A stretch of DNA of 60,000 nucleotides from Apostichopus japonicus (GCF_037975245.1 NC_092580.1:32200001-32260000); one strand, 5' to 3'; shown: positions 11,656-23,220, counted from the first letter of the stretch. Notes: a model not told the origin generated them from the sequence alone. Translations and numbers: made by a program.

Positions 11656-12010
11656 CGCGGCGGGGGTGCAGCCCCTAATTCGCCATTACTAATGTAAAAG
11701 AGAGTTTTGACATAATTGGACCTCCATGCTTTTTATACATCTACATGAGACATGTCGTTGTTTACATTAGCATCCCGCGAAATACTGCGCAATTTGAACG
11801 GACCGTACGGTACATGATGGCATGCGATGTAATAACCGATGCTTGCTTATATGGTATTGACATGAACACGTTGAGCGCGCGCTCCGCGCGCGAAAATTTT
11901 TGGTTATTTTTTCAGGCAAGTCGGACAGTTTTGAGGCTTTTCATCCTGGAACGCCATTTTCATGCTCACTGATATGATGTGATATCTGCTGTTTGCGTTA
12001 CAAATTCGAA

Positions 12011-12260
12011 CAGGCGCGTAGCGAGGAATTTGCCAAGGGAGGGGCGAAGCCTGTAGGCAAATTATCTAAGCGTAGCGCCACCATTTATTAGCGCGAAGCG
12101 TACAAGCAAATTTTGGCCGAAAATGTCTCCCAGATCGCTGGAAATGACACTTCCCAGGCCTTGTAAGTTGCCTCTAAGCACTTTCTATTTTGAAATTACT
12201 TAGCGATATCATTTAAAAAAATGCTGAATGGGGGGGGGGGCGGGCGGTCACCCCCATCCC
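12011..12260 (+). repeat. MITE-like fragment starting CAGGCGCGTAGCG
   Basis: This segment shares its whole length with 47637-47880, including CAAGGGAGGGGCGAAGC-type sequence, the common core TATCTAAGCGTAGCGCCACC and the block CCCAGATCGCTGGAAATG. The right end fades into a G/C run near 12230-12260, so the true boundary is uncertain. Confidence 0.5.
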
Positions 12261-12839
12261 AAAATGCGTCATGTTCCCCGACGACACGGTCGAGTTCGAG
12301 ACCAGCCACAGTTGGTTTCATAGCACAATTCTACACACGCGTTATGATAGACCATATATAGTACATATATAGATCATTAGTGAGAGAGGAAAATGGAAAC
12401 GTCAAAAAATGGAGTTGTCGGTGTAAGGGTAGGATGAGTCACACTTTTACGAAATCATTGATCCGTCACTGGCTACCCTTCAGCGCTGTAATGATGTCAC
12501 TGTTCCTCTTTCTCTCCCCGGTGTCTTCGCGTTTTTCTTTTACTCCCTCCTTTTCTCCTTTTTCTCTCTTTCTTCTTTTTCTTTTCCCTTCCTTCCTCTC
12601 CTCCTCCTCTTTTTTCCCCTCTTTTTTCCTCTCTTTTTTTCTCTCCTCTTTTTCTTACCCGGGGGGCGCGCGCCCCCAACGCCCCCCCTGGATACGCACC
12701 TGTACATTATTGTTATGCTGGTTGTTAATCGTTAATTCGACTTACGGGGCATCACTTTAATAAATCTTCGGTTATATGTAACCAAAAATGTTTTGTTTTA
12801 TGATTTTTCCCCCACACAAATGGTAGCGTATGAATGAAC

Positions 12840-13005
12840 GGGGTTAATCAACGGTCTAGCGTGCGTTACTCACATGATTAATGCACTCCGGGTGTTAATG
12901 CTATCGCTGGATGCACTCGGGCTCCGCCCTCGTGCATCGCTTGCATTATCCCCCGATCGTGCATTAATCCTGTGAGTAACGCACGCTAAACCGTTGATTA
13001 ACCCC
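12840..13005. mobile_element. Palindromic MITE of about 166 bp
   Basis: The left arm reads GGGGTTAATCAACGGT, CTAGCGTGCGTTACTCAC, then GATTAATGCAC. The right arm is its near-perfect inverse, ending GTTGATTAACCCC. The arms are about 45 bp. The centre is GC-rich (GGGCTCCGCCCTCGTGCATC). It has no coding capacity and I found no clear target duplication. A lone arm lies at about 9650-9690. Confidence 0.75.
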
Positions 13006-13853
13006 TTATTTATATGAGTTCTGCAGATACTGTTGACCCTTGATAAATTTTGAGCTCACAACAATTAATACATTTATACTCAAAATGACACCTTCTCATG
13101 GAAGTAGGAGACTTGTCAATGTTACCTTTCCTCAACTATGGTGAGCACAACGTTTTCACATTTAAGCCAATTGACGTCAAATGACTTTGCCTTAACTAAT
13201 ATCAAGGGGGTTGTGCAACTCAGAATTGGTAACCTATATGTTTCCATTATTGAGATAAGGTAGGTAGAAGGAGTAACTGTTTATCCTGTTGACTTCATAT
13301 GACTCTTGACCTCCAATCAGAGTCGTAGCTACGGAGCTGGGGTGGGTGTCTCACCCCGCCCCCACCCCACCCCACCCAATAGTTGTCTTGAATCACTTAA
13401 ATAGTTGTCAGTTGGAAAAAAATTATCAATGCAACATCTCTTAAAATAATTTAAGCTGATCGCACTTTTGACAGGATATTTTTGATTTCTGAGTCAATAA
13501 TATTAGGCTATTTTTAATATCATTAACTGTAGGCTTACATTATTACAAGATTTGACGGAATTCGAACTGAAAATCCACGAAATCTTGTTTCTAAGTCTTT
13601 TCTGCAACCCATAATAAAGTTGAAAATGCTATATAAACCAACTTTAAAATTGTCTGAATACGGCAAACTGGCGTTCGAAGCAAGTACTGAGTACCCGGTA
13701 TAGCATATTTAAGGTACAAAGAATTGACAACCCACTCGTGTAATGCTGCTGAAAATTTCGAACTTGCTGTGCAGCACCCCTCCTTACGAATATGCCCAGT
13801 TGGAAAATGATTATTCTAGTTGGAATATTCAGATTCTACACCCCCCCCTCCCA
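13006..13853. other. Intergenic, no gene seen
   Basis: AT-rich sequence with a (CCCCACC)-type run at about 13350-13380. I see no coding signal. Confidence 0.4.
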
Positions 13854-14654
13854 ACGATGTAGCCAGGAATTTGAAAGGGGGAGCACTTTTTGCGATTGAT
13901 ATGGGGGAGGGGGTGTAGACCCCTCCCCCATATATATATTTTTGAACAATTGAAGATCCTTACATGCGATCTGGTGCAATGTTTTGCCAGTTTCATAATT
14001 ATCATATGATATCATATTATCAGCAGATTTTGTTACATGTTCTTTTACATAATATATCAGAAAGACAAAAATAATGCTCTTTTACATTTTTTCCAGTAGG
14101 ATGATTCTTGTTTAGTGTCCAATGTCTGGTCTTTAATACATTTGACGAACTTAACTGATGGACAATATAAACTTTCATATTTTGTAAGACAGCCAGATGT
14201 GGCCTAAAAACAAATATCGTTATCGCAGTGTATTAGCAGTGTAATAATTATTTATAAGAAGTGCGTATCACGTACGATTGCTAGCTTAGCTTGATAACAT
14301 GCTGTTCGTGCAACAACTTAGGACGAATCATAGAAAGGATGAGAACGAACGTTGTCAACGTCGTGTACATACGGTTAGTGCGGTCAGGTAGGCAATATGT
14401 ACTTTATTACGCAGTGGCCAACTGTGGGTTGTAAAAGGCTATAGACTAAATTTAGCTTATTGCATCTGCCAAACTAAGTAAGTAGCTGAATCAGTAGGCC
14501 TGAATGTTCCTACGATTATAATTGAGTTAACGTAGCCATTCAAGATCAAAAGAGCACTGACAAAATACCATGCTAATAAACAACAGTTTTTAAACATTTT
14601 TTTCGACACTGAAAGGGGGAGCAGTCGCTCCCCCTGCTCCCCCTGCCTACGTCC
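13854..14654. mobile_element. Probable non-autonomous element of about 800 bp with GC-rich ends
   Basis: The left end (GATGTAGCCAGG, then GAAAGGGGGAGCA) and the right end (GAAAGGGGGAGCA, then CTGCCTACGTCCC) resemble inverted ends, with a GGGGGAGC motif close to each. The interior is AT-rich without an open frame. The boundaries are approximate and no target duplication was confirmed. Confidence 0.4.
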
Positions 14655-15202
14655 CTACCCCCCCCCACGTGCCCTATATTCAGAAGACCCTAGAAACGTC
14701 ACTGCAATGCTAACATGATTGAAGGTTTTCGATGGGGTTGTACAGTATGAAGACAGTTCTATCTTAGCAAGCGCCTTAGAAACGTGATTATGATAACAAA
14801 CAAAATATTGCACTGCATCATACTTGACCATGACGTCACCACGCTGATGTCTTATATTGCATAGATAGGCTAATATGTTGCATAACTGCGGCGGATTTTA
14901 TCAATGGTCAGCCATTGTTTTACAAGAGAGTACCGCATGCGCGAAGTATAATCATGGCATGGCGTGGCAGGTGCGAGCAATAACCAGTGCTTCCACATTT
15001 CAGAAATGAATTCCCCAGAATTATGCCGCTATACATAACTTGAAATCCGGTGACTATTTCCCGAAATGGACTGATTTCAACGGTCGTTATGCCTAATTAA
15101 TGTAGAGAGTATGCGAACCGCACCTTGTTAGTCCCAGAAAAAAATTCCCGATATTGTCGTTTTCCGGGAAATTTCCTTCAAAATGGAACACTGTCACAAA
15201 CT
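14655..15202. other. Intergenic, no gene seen
   Basis: No coding or repeat signal that I can name. Confidence 0.35.
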
Positions 15203-15447
15203 TATGTATGTATGTATTTCAGATCCTCCTGCAAGCAGGAACTCGCGAAGAAGCCATCATTGGCTAATCAAAGCCGCAAGCTGACCAAAGTCAGTCTCTT
15301 AGATTCATATTTTAACGTCCATGATTATGAATTGTCAATTGTCAACAACTCTGTAACTGGACGACATACATTAATCTTGGAGTGACTCGAACTCGGGACC
15401 TCATGATTGAAAGGCACCGGCGCGTTAACCACTGAGCTAACACTCCT
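15203..15447 (-). repeat. tRNA-derived SINE with TACA-repeat tail, copy A
   Basis: Read on the minus strand, it has the head GGAGTGTTAGCTCAGTGGTT (A box), the B-box region, a body containing AACAATTCATAATC-like and GACTTTGGTCAGCTTGC sequence, and a tail of ATACATACATA. Three other copies lie at 26012, 41303 and 44229. The element is about 245 bp long and non-coding. Confidence 0.8.
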
Positions 15448-16439
15448 ATAACACTCATAACACTATATTTTATGCAATAGATCATACTAAGGATAAAACT
15501 ATGCTTCATTGCAAAACCAAAGAACCAACAGTATATGCGCTTTGAAGTTTTCAATCATGCAATAATAGCACCACATCGTACAAAAAGTATTCCTCTGCTA
15601 AAATGTTGTGGACATCACGTTCGAATAGAGTTAATCCAAAATTGCTCACGAAAGGTGCACCCATACAATAACAGCACGACCTGCAACTTGTTTACAATCG
15701 ACGTACCACAGAGAAACGTTTAAGAGCTGATATCGGAATCGATTCCAACAATAGGTCATTCTCACTGTCGTATTCCACACACAAACTGTGGAAAAGTTCA
15801 AATAACAAATCTGTCGAATAGTCCTTTTACAGAGAATGATATCGAAATAGCAACTTAGCAAGCCTGAATAACAAGTATATATCTGACTTGATCAAGTCTC
15901 AAATGGTGGATTTTTTTCAATATGCGAGAGATTTTGCTATTCACACCAAAACACATACTGGATATGAATACTTAAAAGTAGAAAAACAAATTTCATGATG
16001 ACTGCATATGATCTGTGGCCTACATTTCATCAAAACTGAAACTTTACGGAAGGCCCTGGTTTGGGCCCTCACATGACGACACAAATATTTTTTCCTGAAC
16101 AACTTTGGTTCACCACCGTTCGAACGTTATTTCCACAACATTTCAGCAAATTTGGACAAACGCTCTAGGAAGAGTATTCCGTTTTCAGAAAATGACCTCT
16201 TGTGACCTCAAAATGACCTTCAAATTGACCTTCAAATTTATAAAATATCGCATGTATGAAAATATAAACCACTCACGAAAATTTCAGCCAATTCGAATGT
16301 AAAACTTCGAAATGGCATTCAAATCAAACACGGTGACAAAAAGTGACAGAATTTCGGCAACATCGCAATAGGTCAGCTGAAGGTTTTCAGATGAAAGAGA
16401 CAGGTATTCTGCATGATTTCCGCTAGGAGGCTACCTTTC
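15448..16439. other. Intergenic; TGACCT-rich stretch
   Basis: Around 16190-16240, TGACCTC, TGACCTTCAAAT and TGACCTTCAAAT occur in close succession. A similar TGACCTTTGACC-rich repeat lies at 22000-22720, so this may be a diverged copy of it. No gene is seen. Confidence 0.4.
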
Positions 16440-17239
16440 TGTTTGTGCTGAGTTGATATGGGCTGTGGCTGGAGCTGCATATTCGAAGATGGGCCTGATC
16501 ACCATCTTGTAAATCTTCATGGTTGTGAGTGGTGATGCTCTGGGGTTTTCTGATGATCCGGCAATTCTTCTTAGTAGATTCACGCATTGTTGATGTAGGC
16601 CTCGTGTCCTCGATCTTCGCTGGCTGATGTGTCTCCGTTTGGATGGTAAGTGATGTTATACCCTCGTTTGATGAAGTCTGCTATTTTCAGGATACGGTCG
16701 TTTTACAACGGTTTGCTTGGGATGTTGTGAACGGTGCTGCAGTAGTTTTGTTTAATTGTGTCAGCTTTTTAGACCAGTTGTGGGGAGCTGTTTTCTTGAC
16801 GTTGGTGATTCTGTTGACTGTTCTCCAATAGTCATTGTTGTTTGATAGTTGTTGGCATTTATTTTCCAGTTGACTTTATTTGTCTTTGCGGATGAGCTCG
16901 GCCATTTGTTTCTTGATGTTGACGTGGACAGTCTTTATGTTGTTGTTTTGCGTTCGCTGTAATATTTTCCGAAGTTTCCTGCGTTGTTTGATGAGATGGA
17001 TAATGGATAATAAGGCGTAGTAGCTGGAATCCCCCAGGTCTTTTGTGGCTGGAACGGCTTGTTTGTTGGCGTAGATGAGGATTTCTATTATTCCTTCTGC
17101 TGTTTGGTTAGTTTGCTTTGAGGTGGTGATGATGTAGGGCTTGATAGTGGTATGGATGTCAATCCTGTAAAGGTACCAATTTTACTTTCTTGAAGTTGGG
17201 TCTGGGCTGTAAGACGGTTTATTCAGTTATGGTGTTGAG

Positions 17240-17850
17240 TTGGAGAAAGACTGGAATGTGGTCCGATCCGAGGTCTTAACCGGTGTTGAAAGTGTGGAAT
17301 AGTTTTTAGATGTTGGCCGAGATGAGAAAATAATCCAGTTATTCGGGAGCTCCATGGCCGTTGAATGGGTATATTGTAGGTTCACCGGTGTTGAGGCATA
17401 TGAGGTTGCTGGATGATAGTAGTTGATCAGTTGACCTCCTGCTGGGTTGGTGGAGCGGCATTACAGCGTTGTTTGTTTGGCGTTGAGGTCGCCGGTGATG
17501 ATGATGTACTTTGTGGACGGTTTTGGCGATGTCGTTGAGAAATTGGTTAGTAAGGCCTTGCAAGGACTGCAGTAGATACATAGCACCATGACCCGCTTCC
17601 TGTTGCTGAAGGTGATGTTGATGGCTGCGGCGTCTCCACCCTGTTGATGGTGGCTATATATTAGTTGGTGTGTGCTTACTTCGGCGAAAGTGATGTTTTT
17701 GTCTGACCGCGATAATGGTTTCTCTGGTATTGTTAGTGGATGTGACGAGTTTCGTTGAAGCATGCTATGTTGATATCCGTGTTGTTCATGTAGTCCTGTA
17801 CTTCTTATACTTTATTATTGATGGAGTTGGCGTTGAACTGCATTATTCAG
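17240..17850 (-). pseudogene. LINE ORF2 apurinic-type endonuclease, broken
   Basis: Fragments in different frames follow the expected order of an exonuclease-endonuclease-phosphatase domain: NANSINNK, CFNET (catalytic Glu), ITGDLNAK (catalytic Asp/Asn) and SDHIPVF (catalytic Asp/His). The long segment ending GDLNAKQTTL is open at 17461-17763, and the next piece (SSNLICLNTGEPTIYPFNG) is open at 17339-17581 in another frame. A frameshift therefore separates them. Confidence 0.7.
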
Positions 17851-17930
17851 AGTTGTTGGGCCATTTACTTCAGCTTCTTCTGCTTCCTCAGGTTGGTGGG
17901 TGGTAGAGTTCCCATGGAGCGGCGTCTAAG

Positions 17931-18335
17931 CAGTGGCGGAGCTAGGGGTATTGATCAGGGGGGGGGGGGCGAGAATGGTCTGTAAGGGCGCTTTCGACAC
18001 TATCTAAGCGGAGCGCCACCATAGGTTGTCGCGGAGCGTACAGCAATTTTTTGAGTAAAGATACTCCCTAGATCGCCGGAATTGACCCTTTTCCGGGCCT
18101 TGCTAATTTGCAGATAAACGAAGGATAAATAGGTGCCATCGCCATTTTTTCCGAAAATTACACCAACAAAATGTGACAAATGTCAATAGGTATTTGAGAG
18201 CGCAATAAAAAAAGTCAATAATCGCGAATAAGTAAAAAGTGGTAAAAAGCTGAAAAGGGCGCCAGCAGTCCATTTGAGTCCGTCAGGGGGGGGGGGGGAT
18301 TCGCCCCCTCTGACTGTATGGACGCTCCGCCACTG
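17931..18335 (+). mobile_element. hAT-like MITE, copy 2, inside the LINE
   Basis: It has the same ends (CAGTGGCGGAGC...GCTCCGCCACTG) and interior as the copy at 11279. It is flanked by CGTCTAAG (17923-17930) and CGTCTAGG (18336-18343), an 8-bp duplication with one change. It must have inserted after the LINE did. Confidence 0.85.
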
Positions 18336-18355
18336 CGTCTAGGGCTATCTGCAAG

Positions 18356-19587
18356 TCCTCTGCGTTGAGAACCATGTGTTTCTTTAGTATGGTGGAGATG
18401 GTGATGATGTTCTTATCACTCGAAAATGATGACCGGCTGCTGGACGGGAGAACTGAAATCAGGATGTCAGCGATTAGGATGGCGCGTTTTTTTTTCATGT
18501 CGTTGAGTTGTTCTGTTGTGATTTGTAGTAGTTGTTGGAACATGGCTGAGTGGGATTCAGTCGTTTTCTTCTGGGCTTCTTATAGTTGTTGGGTATGTGC
18601 TTCGTGCAGTTCCTTTATTTGTTCTGGTGCTCCTCCCGTAATCTGGGAGTGTGTGGCGATGTTGGCTGGAGGATCATTGGGTGGTATTGGTGGACGATCA
18701 TGGGCTGGCTTCTGATGTTGTCATCTGATGGAGGGGGAATTCTGTTTGGTCAATTCCCTGATGTATTTGGGACATCCTCTGTAGCTGACTATGTGTCCTC
18801 TGTGACAGTTGGCGCGTTCTCGTTGATCTCTGGGCTTGGTGCATTCAGATAGACTATGCATTCCTGCACATCTAATGCATGTTTCTCGGAGGGTGCATTC
18901 TGCTGCTTTGTGACAAAAGAGTTGACAGTTGTGACACTGTATGATCTCTCTTGTTTTTCTGACATTCTCTATGAAGTAGTGTTTACTGTGGATGGTGATT
19001 CCTCTCGTCACTGCTTGTTGAGGTCTTCTTGGTTTGGAAACGTCAAGGCAACTTTCCAGATCGGAGTGGTGGTTTTCTTTGAGTTTGTTGGTTTTTGACG
19101 CTTCAATGATGTCCTTTTCAGCGATTTTTGGATGTATTTTGGTGATGAGTCCTTCGATCTTTGGTGGGCGGTCAGTGGCTGGGAGGCTGGCGGTCGGTTG
19201 CTTGCCGTTGATGAGCGGCCATGGGCTGTGTTAGCAGTGTCTTCTGGGCATCGACGTTGTTTGCTGCATTGATGATGCTGTTTTTTCTCGATATTCGGAT
19301 TGAAGTGACTGTGGCGATTGGGAAGCTGGCTTCGATGTAACGCCTGGCGGTCGGTAACTGTGTGTGCGATGTTGGTACGTTTCTGATGATGACTGGGTGC
19401 TGGGCTCTGGTTGTGTAGGCTTTAGCTGGTGGTTCCTGTTTGTTGTTGTTTGCTGGGCTGGTTTCTCCGATGTTCCTCAGTTTCTCTGGCTTTGATGGTG
19501 GGTATGGCTCTGGTTCCTCTTTCTCTTGTTAGTAACTGTGATAAATTCTGGTTTTGGTTCCTCGGTGATTGGAGTTACCTGATCCAT
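18356..19587 (-). pseudogene. LINE ORF1 (gag-like, CCHC zinc knuckles), broken
   Basis: The N-terminal part is basic and polar, followed by QCHNCQLFCHKAAEC, then CIRCAGMHSLSEC, then CHRGHIVSYRGCPKY. These three cysteine/histidine clusters are typical of ORF1 proteins of Jockey- and CR1-like LINEs, which bind the element's RNA. The last part (residues around MFQQLLQITTEQLNDMKKK) looks helical. Stops lie within the first 40 codons, so it is not functional. Confidence 0.7.
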
Positions 19588-19620
19588 TATTGATGTGTTT
19601 CTGACTTTCCATTATGAGAT

Positions 19621-20149
19621 GGAGTTATTATTCCTTACGCTAGCGTTTCGCCTTCACTTGTAACTTTGTTTTGAAAGTTTTGCAGCATTTCAGTTGAATA
19701 AGATAGGGCCTGACCTAACACCTGGCGGGAGCATTCCTTGTTATAGATCATGGGTTCTAGATTTAATTAACTACGAGGGCCAGATAGTTACATTGGTTAC
19801 AGTAAAGAGCCAAATATAATCAAACTGTCACAATACCCTGATTGAGCAATGCGCATGCACGAGCGGTTGGTATGGGTGCGCGCTCAAGCTTAAGGCCGTG
19901 GTGCCTGCATACCCATGAATGCAAGCTTGTGGGCCGGATTGCAATCTTCGCGGAAAGGATCTATTTTATTCAACATGCAATTATATATATTTATCAAGCC
20001 AAAGCTATAGCTTCTTTATATGTTTATGAATTGGAGCGAAACTTTAAAGAGAGACCTACCAAAATTTTAAGCTGTCAAAATGTTGCCTTTGTGCAGGGAA
20101 TAAATTTGTAAGCATTTTTATCGTAAATATGACTGTGGATTAAGAAGAT
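19621..20149. other. Intergenic, no gene seen
   Basis: The short open frame at 19842-20111 has no recognisable motif. No repeat was identified. Confidence 0.35.
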
Positions 20150-20265
20150 TAGTTTGGTTTAGTAAAAAAAGGATCAGGAAGGACACTCAAGTCCCTACTA
20201 AGGACCATATAGGAGAGAGAAAAAAAGAGAACACAAAGAAATCAGACCCGATTACAATGCTTAAA
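20150..20265 (-). repeat. 3' end of a CR1/L2-type LINE
   Basis: This 115-bp stretch matches 26285-26400, sharing AGGA(A/C)...GGACAC(T/A)...AAGTCC, AAGGACC and CAGACCCGATTACAATGCTT. It is the non-coding 3' tail of the LINE whose coding end is at 26612-26940. Confidence 0.65.
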
Positions 20266-20548
20266 TATATGCAAAATTGATATTGGTTTACAGTTAAGAA
20301 CATACGATCATACCCTATTGCAATCAAATACACTCCAATTGAAAGTTGACTTACATAAATGTAAGAATTCCGCTCAATATGAAAATGTAAAACAACAAAA
20401 AGACTACAAAACGTGAACAACTTCAAATCGGGAATTACAAAATAGGACATAAGAGAGAAGAATGTAAATCTAAGAATCAAATTACAAGACAAATGACGTG
20501 AAATCATACATTGCGTAATATATATATATATATATAACTGTGGATCAT

Positions 20549-20761
20549 ACCTTAGGTCGACAGTTACATTGACTTACACACTAAATTCAATCTAACCCTA
20601 ACCCTTTTTTCTAACCCTAACCCTGAACCGACCCTAACCAAACCTTGTAAATGAACGTTTTAGAGGACGGAGAACATTATAAAGTTATTTGCGACAATAA
20701 AAAAGTTTCTTAAAATGGTAGTAAAAACAATAGGTCGACACATAAACTGTCGACCTAAGGT
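20549..20761. mobile_element. Small element with 17-bp terminal inverted repeats and telomere-like motifs
   Basis: The ends ACCTTAGGTCGACAGTT (20549-20565) and AACTGTCGACCTAAGGT (20745-20761) are perfect inverted copies. Between them, about 20592-20640, several CTAACCCTAACCC runs occur, which is telomere repeat on the minus strand. The element lies inside a TA microsatellite, which continues on both sides (about 20518-20536 and 20775-20792). It has no coding capacity. Confidence 0.75.
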
Positions 20762-20792
20762 ACATATAATGAGTATATATATATATATATAT

Positions 20793-22000
20793 ATTTATGT
20801 ATATGGGTGTGTGTGATCAGTGATATAAAATATTTAATCATAAATGCATGATAACCTCGATAATCAACTCAACTCATGTATTTTCTTGTGTTTATTTTCC
20901 CTTTTCTAAATCAACGATTAGAGATGAAAATCTCTCAGATACGAAGATTACCGTTGATTGAAATATTTCGTGCCAACTAGCCAATAAACTAGTACGAGAT
21001 TTGCCTGACGACAAGTGTCTTCGTGCAAAGAGTATATCTAATATCATGATCTAAGTATAACACTCAAACATCGCCCCCCCCCCCTCTCCCTCTCCTCACA
21101 TGAAGATCCTTTTATGCTTCTTTCCACATGACATCAATATTACAAAGTTTTTCTAACATACTTCTCTACTGCTTAATTTCTCACGTTAAGTTATCTTTTA
21201 TTTATACACATGTGATAGAAAGTGTTAAAGTCCAGAGAAGTTTTTTTTTTCTAGTTTACTCTCTTCTGCTCCGTAAAAATCAACTGTCGAAGTGATTCCA
21301 ATATCTCTTGTTTCTTGAGATCAAATTACACCAAAATGAGCTTCCCTTGCATTAATTTAAATCCTTTTTTTTACTAAAATAGAAATCTCCTCGAAAAAGG
21401 GAAACTAAAGTAATAATTTGTAGTAAAAAACAAAGCACAAACAAGCAAAAACACAGAGGGAAACACCTCCCAGCGCTTACTTGCCTTTAAATACATTACA
21501 TATGCAGCACAAGAGTAGTTTGCAAGCTAACCCTGGCTGAATTTTATACTGCAGATGTAGAGCAGTTATAAATCTAAACAGACTCAGCGCTTAGGCTACA
21601 ATGTAACACATGGAATTTGACACCAGACAGGCCAAGAACTGTTACTGACAAAAGAAAAAAACTCTGAAGAGGTGTGAAGCTGATACAAGCAATATTATGG
21701 CAGCAACTCATCCATCATACCTATTGCCATGAGTAGTTTACTTTAGTAGAGTATAAACACCTGGAAAGACCTTATAAAATACTTGTAAAGGTAGCTGCAT
21801 AAAATCCCAAGGAAGAATAAACTTTATCGACATGACTTTCATGGACTAGTAAGAGTAACGGAAAACTGTTCAATCCTTCACCAAATATGAATAACTTAAT
21901 TTGCTATGTACCTAAGCCGACCTTTGACCTCCACGTAACACAGTCAGGAGGTTCTACTAGATACAGGGAAGTCAAATCAGCATAAGTTTCACATCTTCAT
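20793..22000. other. Intergenic, no gene seen
   Basis: AT-rich with homopolymer runs (poly-C near 21073, poly-T near 21241 and 21365). No coding signal. Confidence 0.35.
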
Positions 22001-22720
22001 TCAGACCTGACCTTTAGAAATTACCTAATGGTTGGACTTCTGCAAACCTTTAATGAGCTTTCACCTCTAGCAAATAGTGGAGCAATTTCACTTATCATTT
22101 GGGCAATCTACCATGCATATATATCATTTGAAAGTAAAGTTTTCAAGATAAAGTACTTTGATATTTTGACATATGGACCTCTGCTGACCCCAAATGACCT
22201 TGACCTCCACCCAAAATAATAGGGTTCTTGTACTCACTATAAGAGAGACACATGCCAAATATAAGCAATGTGATGTAACCTATCTTGGGATATCGTGTTT
22301 ACAAAGTTTGTGTTTATAAGGTGACCTCTGATGACGCCACATAACCTTTGATCCCCACAAAAAAAAAACAATCAAGTTCTTGCACATATTAAAGGGAAGC
22401 CACATGCAAAATATGGGAGCCAATTAAACCTGCTATCTGGAGATAGCAGGTTTTTTTTATCCTTAATGACCTTCAATGACCTTTGCACTAGACAAAATTG
22501 TGTTAAAACTTACGCTACATAAGGCTATCCTACCATGCATTTATATATTAGCTCCTTCGATGTTCAGGTTCGGGAGTTACAACATTTTTGAGTTTAACAT
22601 TTTGCCATCTGCTACCCCATATGACCTTTGACATCCATAAAAACAATAGGGATCTTGTACTTACAATGGGAAAGCCACATGAGAACTGCATAGGTTACCT
22701 ATCTTGAGATATCTTGTTTA
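22000..22720. repeat. Diverged repeat rich in TGACCTTTGACC-like motifs
   Basis: A block made of TGACCT(T/C)TGAcctCCAC, then AAAACAATAGGG(A/T)TCTTGTACT, then a mostly identical AACCTATCTTG(G/A)GATAT sequence recurs about three times (near 22180-22320, 22340-22460 and 22615-22720). The spacing varies, so this is a decayed tandem or dispersed repeat. It ends near a CA-rich stretch at 22738-22770. Confidence 0.55.
22426..22453. repeat. Perfect 13-bp inverted repeat
   Basis: AAACCTGCTATCT, two bases, then AGATAGCAGGTTT. On the plus strand a T run follows directly. It could be a recombination product or the seam of a nested element. Confidence 0.7.
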
Positions 22721-22798
22721 CAAGTTAGGGCATCACAGACACACACACACATACACACCCGCACGCGATCAAGACTGCATAGGTTTCTCTTGGTTATA

Positions 22799-22829
22799 CC
22801 AGGGAGCTGCTACTCTAGCAGCTCCCTGG
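22799..22829. repeat. Perfect 14-bp inverted repeat with 3-base loop
   Basis: CCAGGGAGCTGCTA, CTC, TAGCAGCTCCCTGG. Looser outer pairing continues (GGTTTC at about 22782 with GAAACC near 22836), giving a long hairpin of about 60 bases. No coding frame uses it. Confidence 0.7.
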
Positions 22830-22839
22830 TTATATCGAA

Positions 22840-23103
22840 ACCAAACAATGTGGCATCAGGGAATAAATCCGGTATCGCGTCGCAAAATGGTCAATTTGCC
22901 AAAGGTGTATAACATCTTTTGTACACAGCAACCATAGTATTTTATAAGAGACAAAGAGACTTTAAAACTGCGACATTTAATTTGAACACTAAAATATTCC
23001 CTCGGCTCTTTATAATTTGTATTAATTTTAATATGTATTTATTTTTACAGTCAGATATCTCCAAGTTTTCCATATCTTTAAAAATGTCTTTACCAATTAG
23101 CAA

Positions 23104-23142
<39 letters not shown>

Positions 23143-23186
23143 AATATATATATATATATAAATATATAAATATATATATATATATT

Positions 23187-23220
<34 letters not shown>

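Larger units (their letters stand above)
10586..12702. mobile_element. Composite DNA transposon with 16-bp terminal inverted repeats and nested insertions
   Basis: The left end CAGGCGCGTATCCAGG (from 10586) and the right end CCTGGATACGCACCTG (to 12702) are inverted copies with one mismatch. TACAT flanks both sides. Inside lie a complete hAT-like MITE (11279-11655), a second start-like CAGGCGCGTAGCG at 12011, and G/C-run borders. The left 690 bp match 46594-47280. The only long open frame (12380-12760) crosses a C/T-rich tract and looks like chance. No transposase is present, so it is non-autonomous. Confidence 0.6.
16440..19620 (-). mobile_element. Decayed Jockey/CR1-type LINE with most of its reverse transcriptase missing
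   Basis: Read on the minus strand: ORF1 from an ATG at 19587 (MDQVTPITEEPKPEF), zinc knuckles near 18850-18960, a probable ORF2 start near 17840 (QFNANSINNK), endonuclease fragments to about 17240 (ITGDLNAK; then SDHIPVFLQL), a linker, and near 16600-16440 a reverse transcriptase thumb-like piece (MVIRPIFEYAAPATAHIN). The catalytic RT core that should lie between is absent. Frameshifts and stops are frequent. A hAT-like MITE at 17931-18335 splits the element near the ORF1/ORF2 border. The clade is judged from motif style only. Confidence 0.75.

Noticed and set aside
12380-12760. Open frame with a low-complexity Ser/Phe-rich middle on the plus strand
   Set aside because: It is a C/T-rich tract inside a MITE composite and lacks domain motifs.
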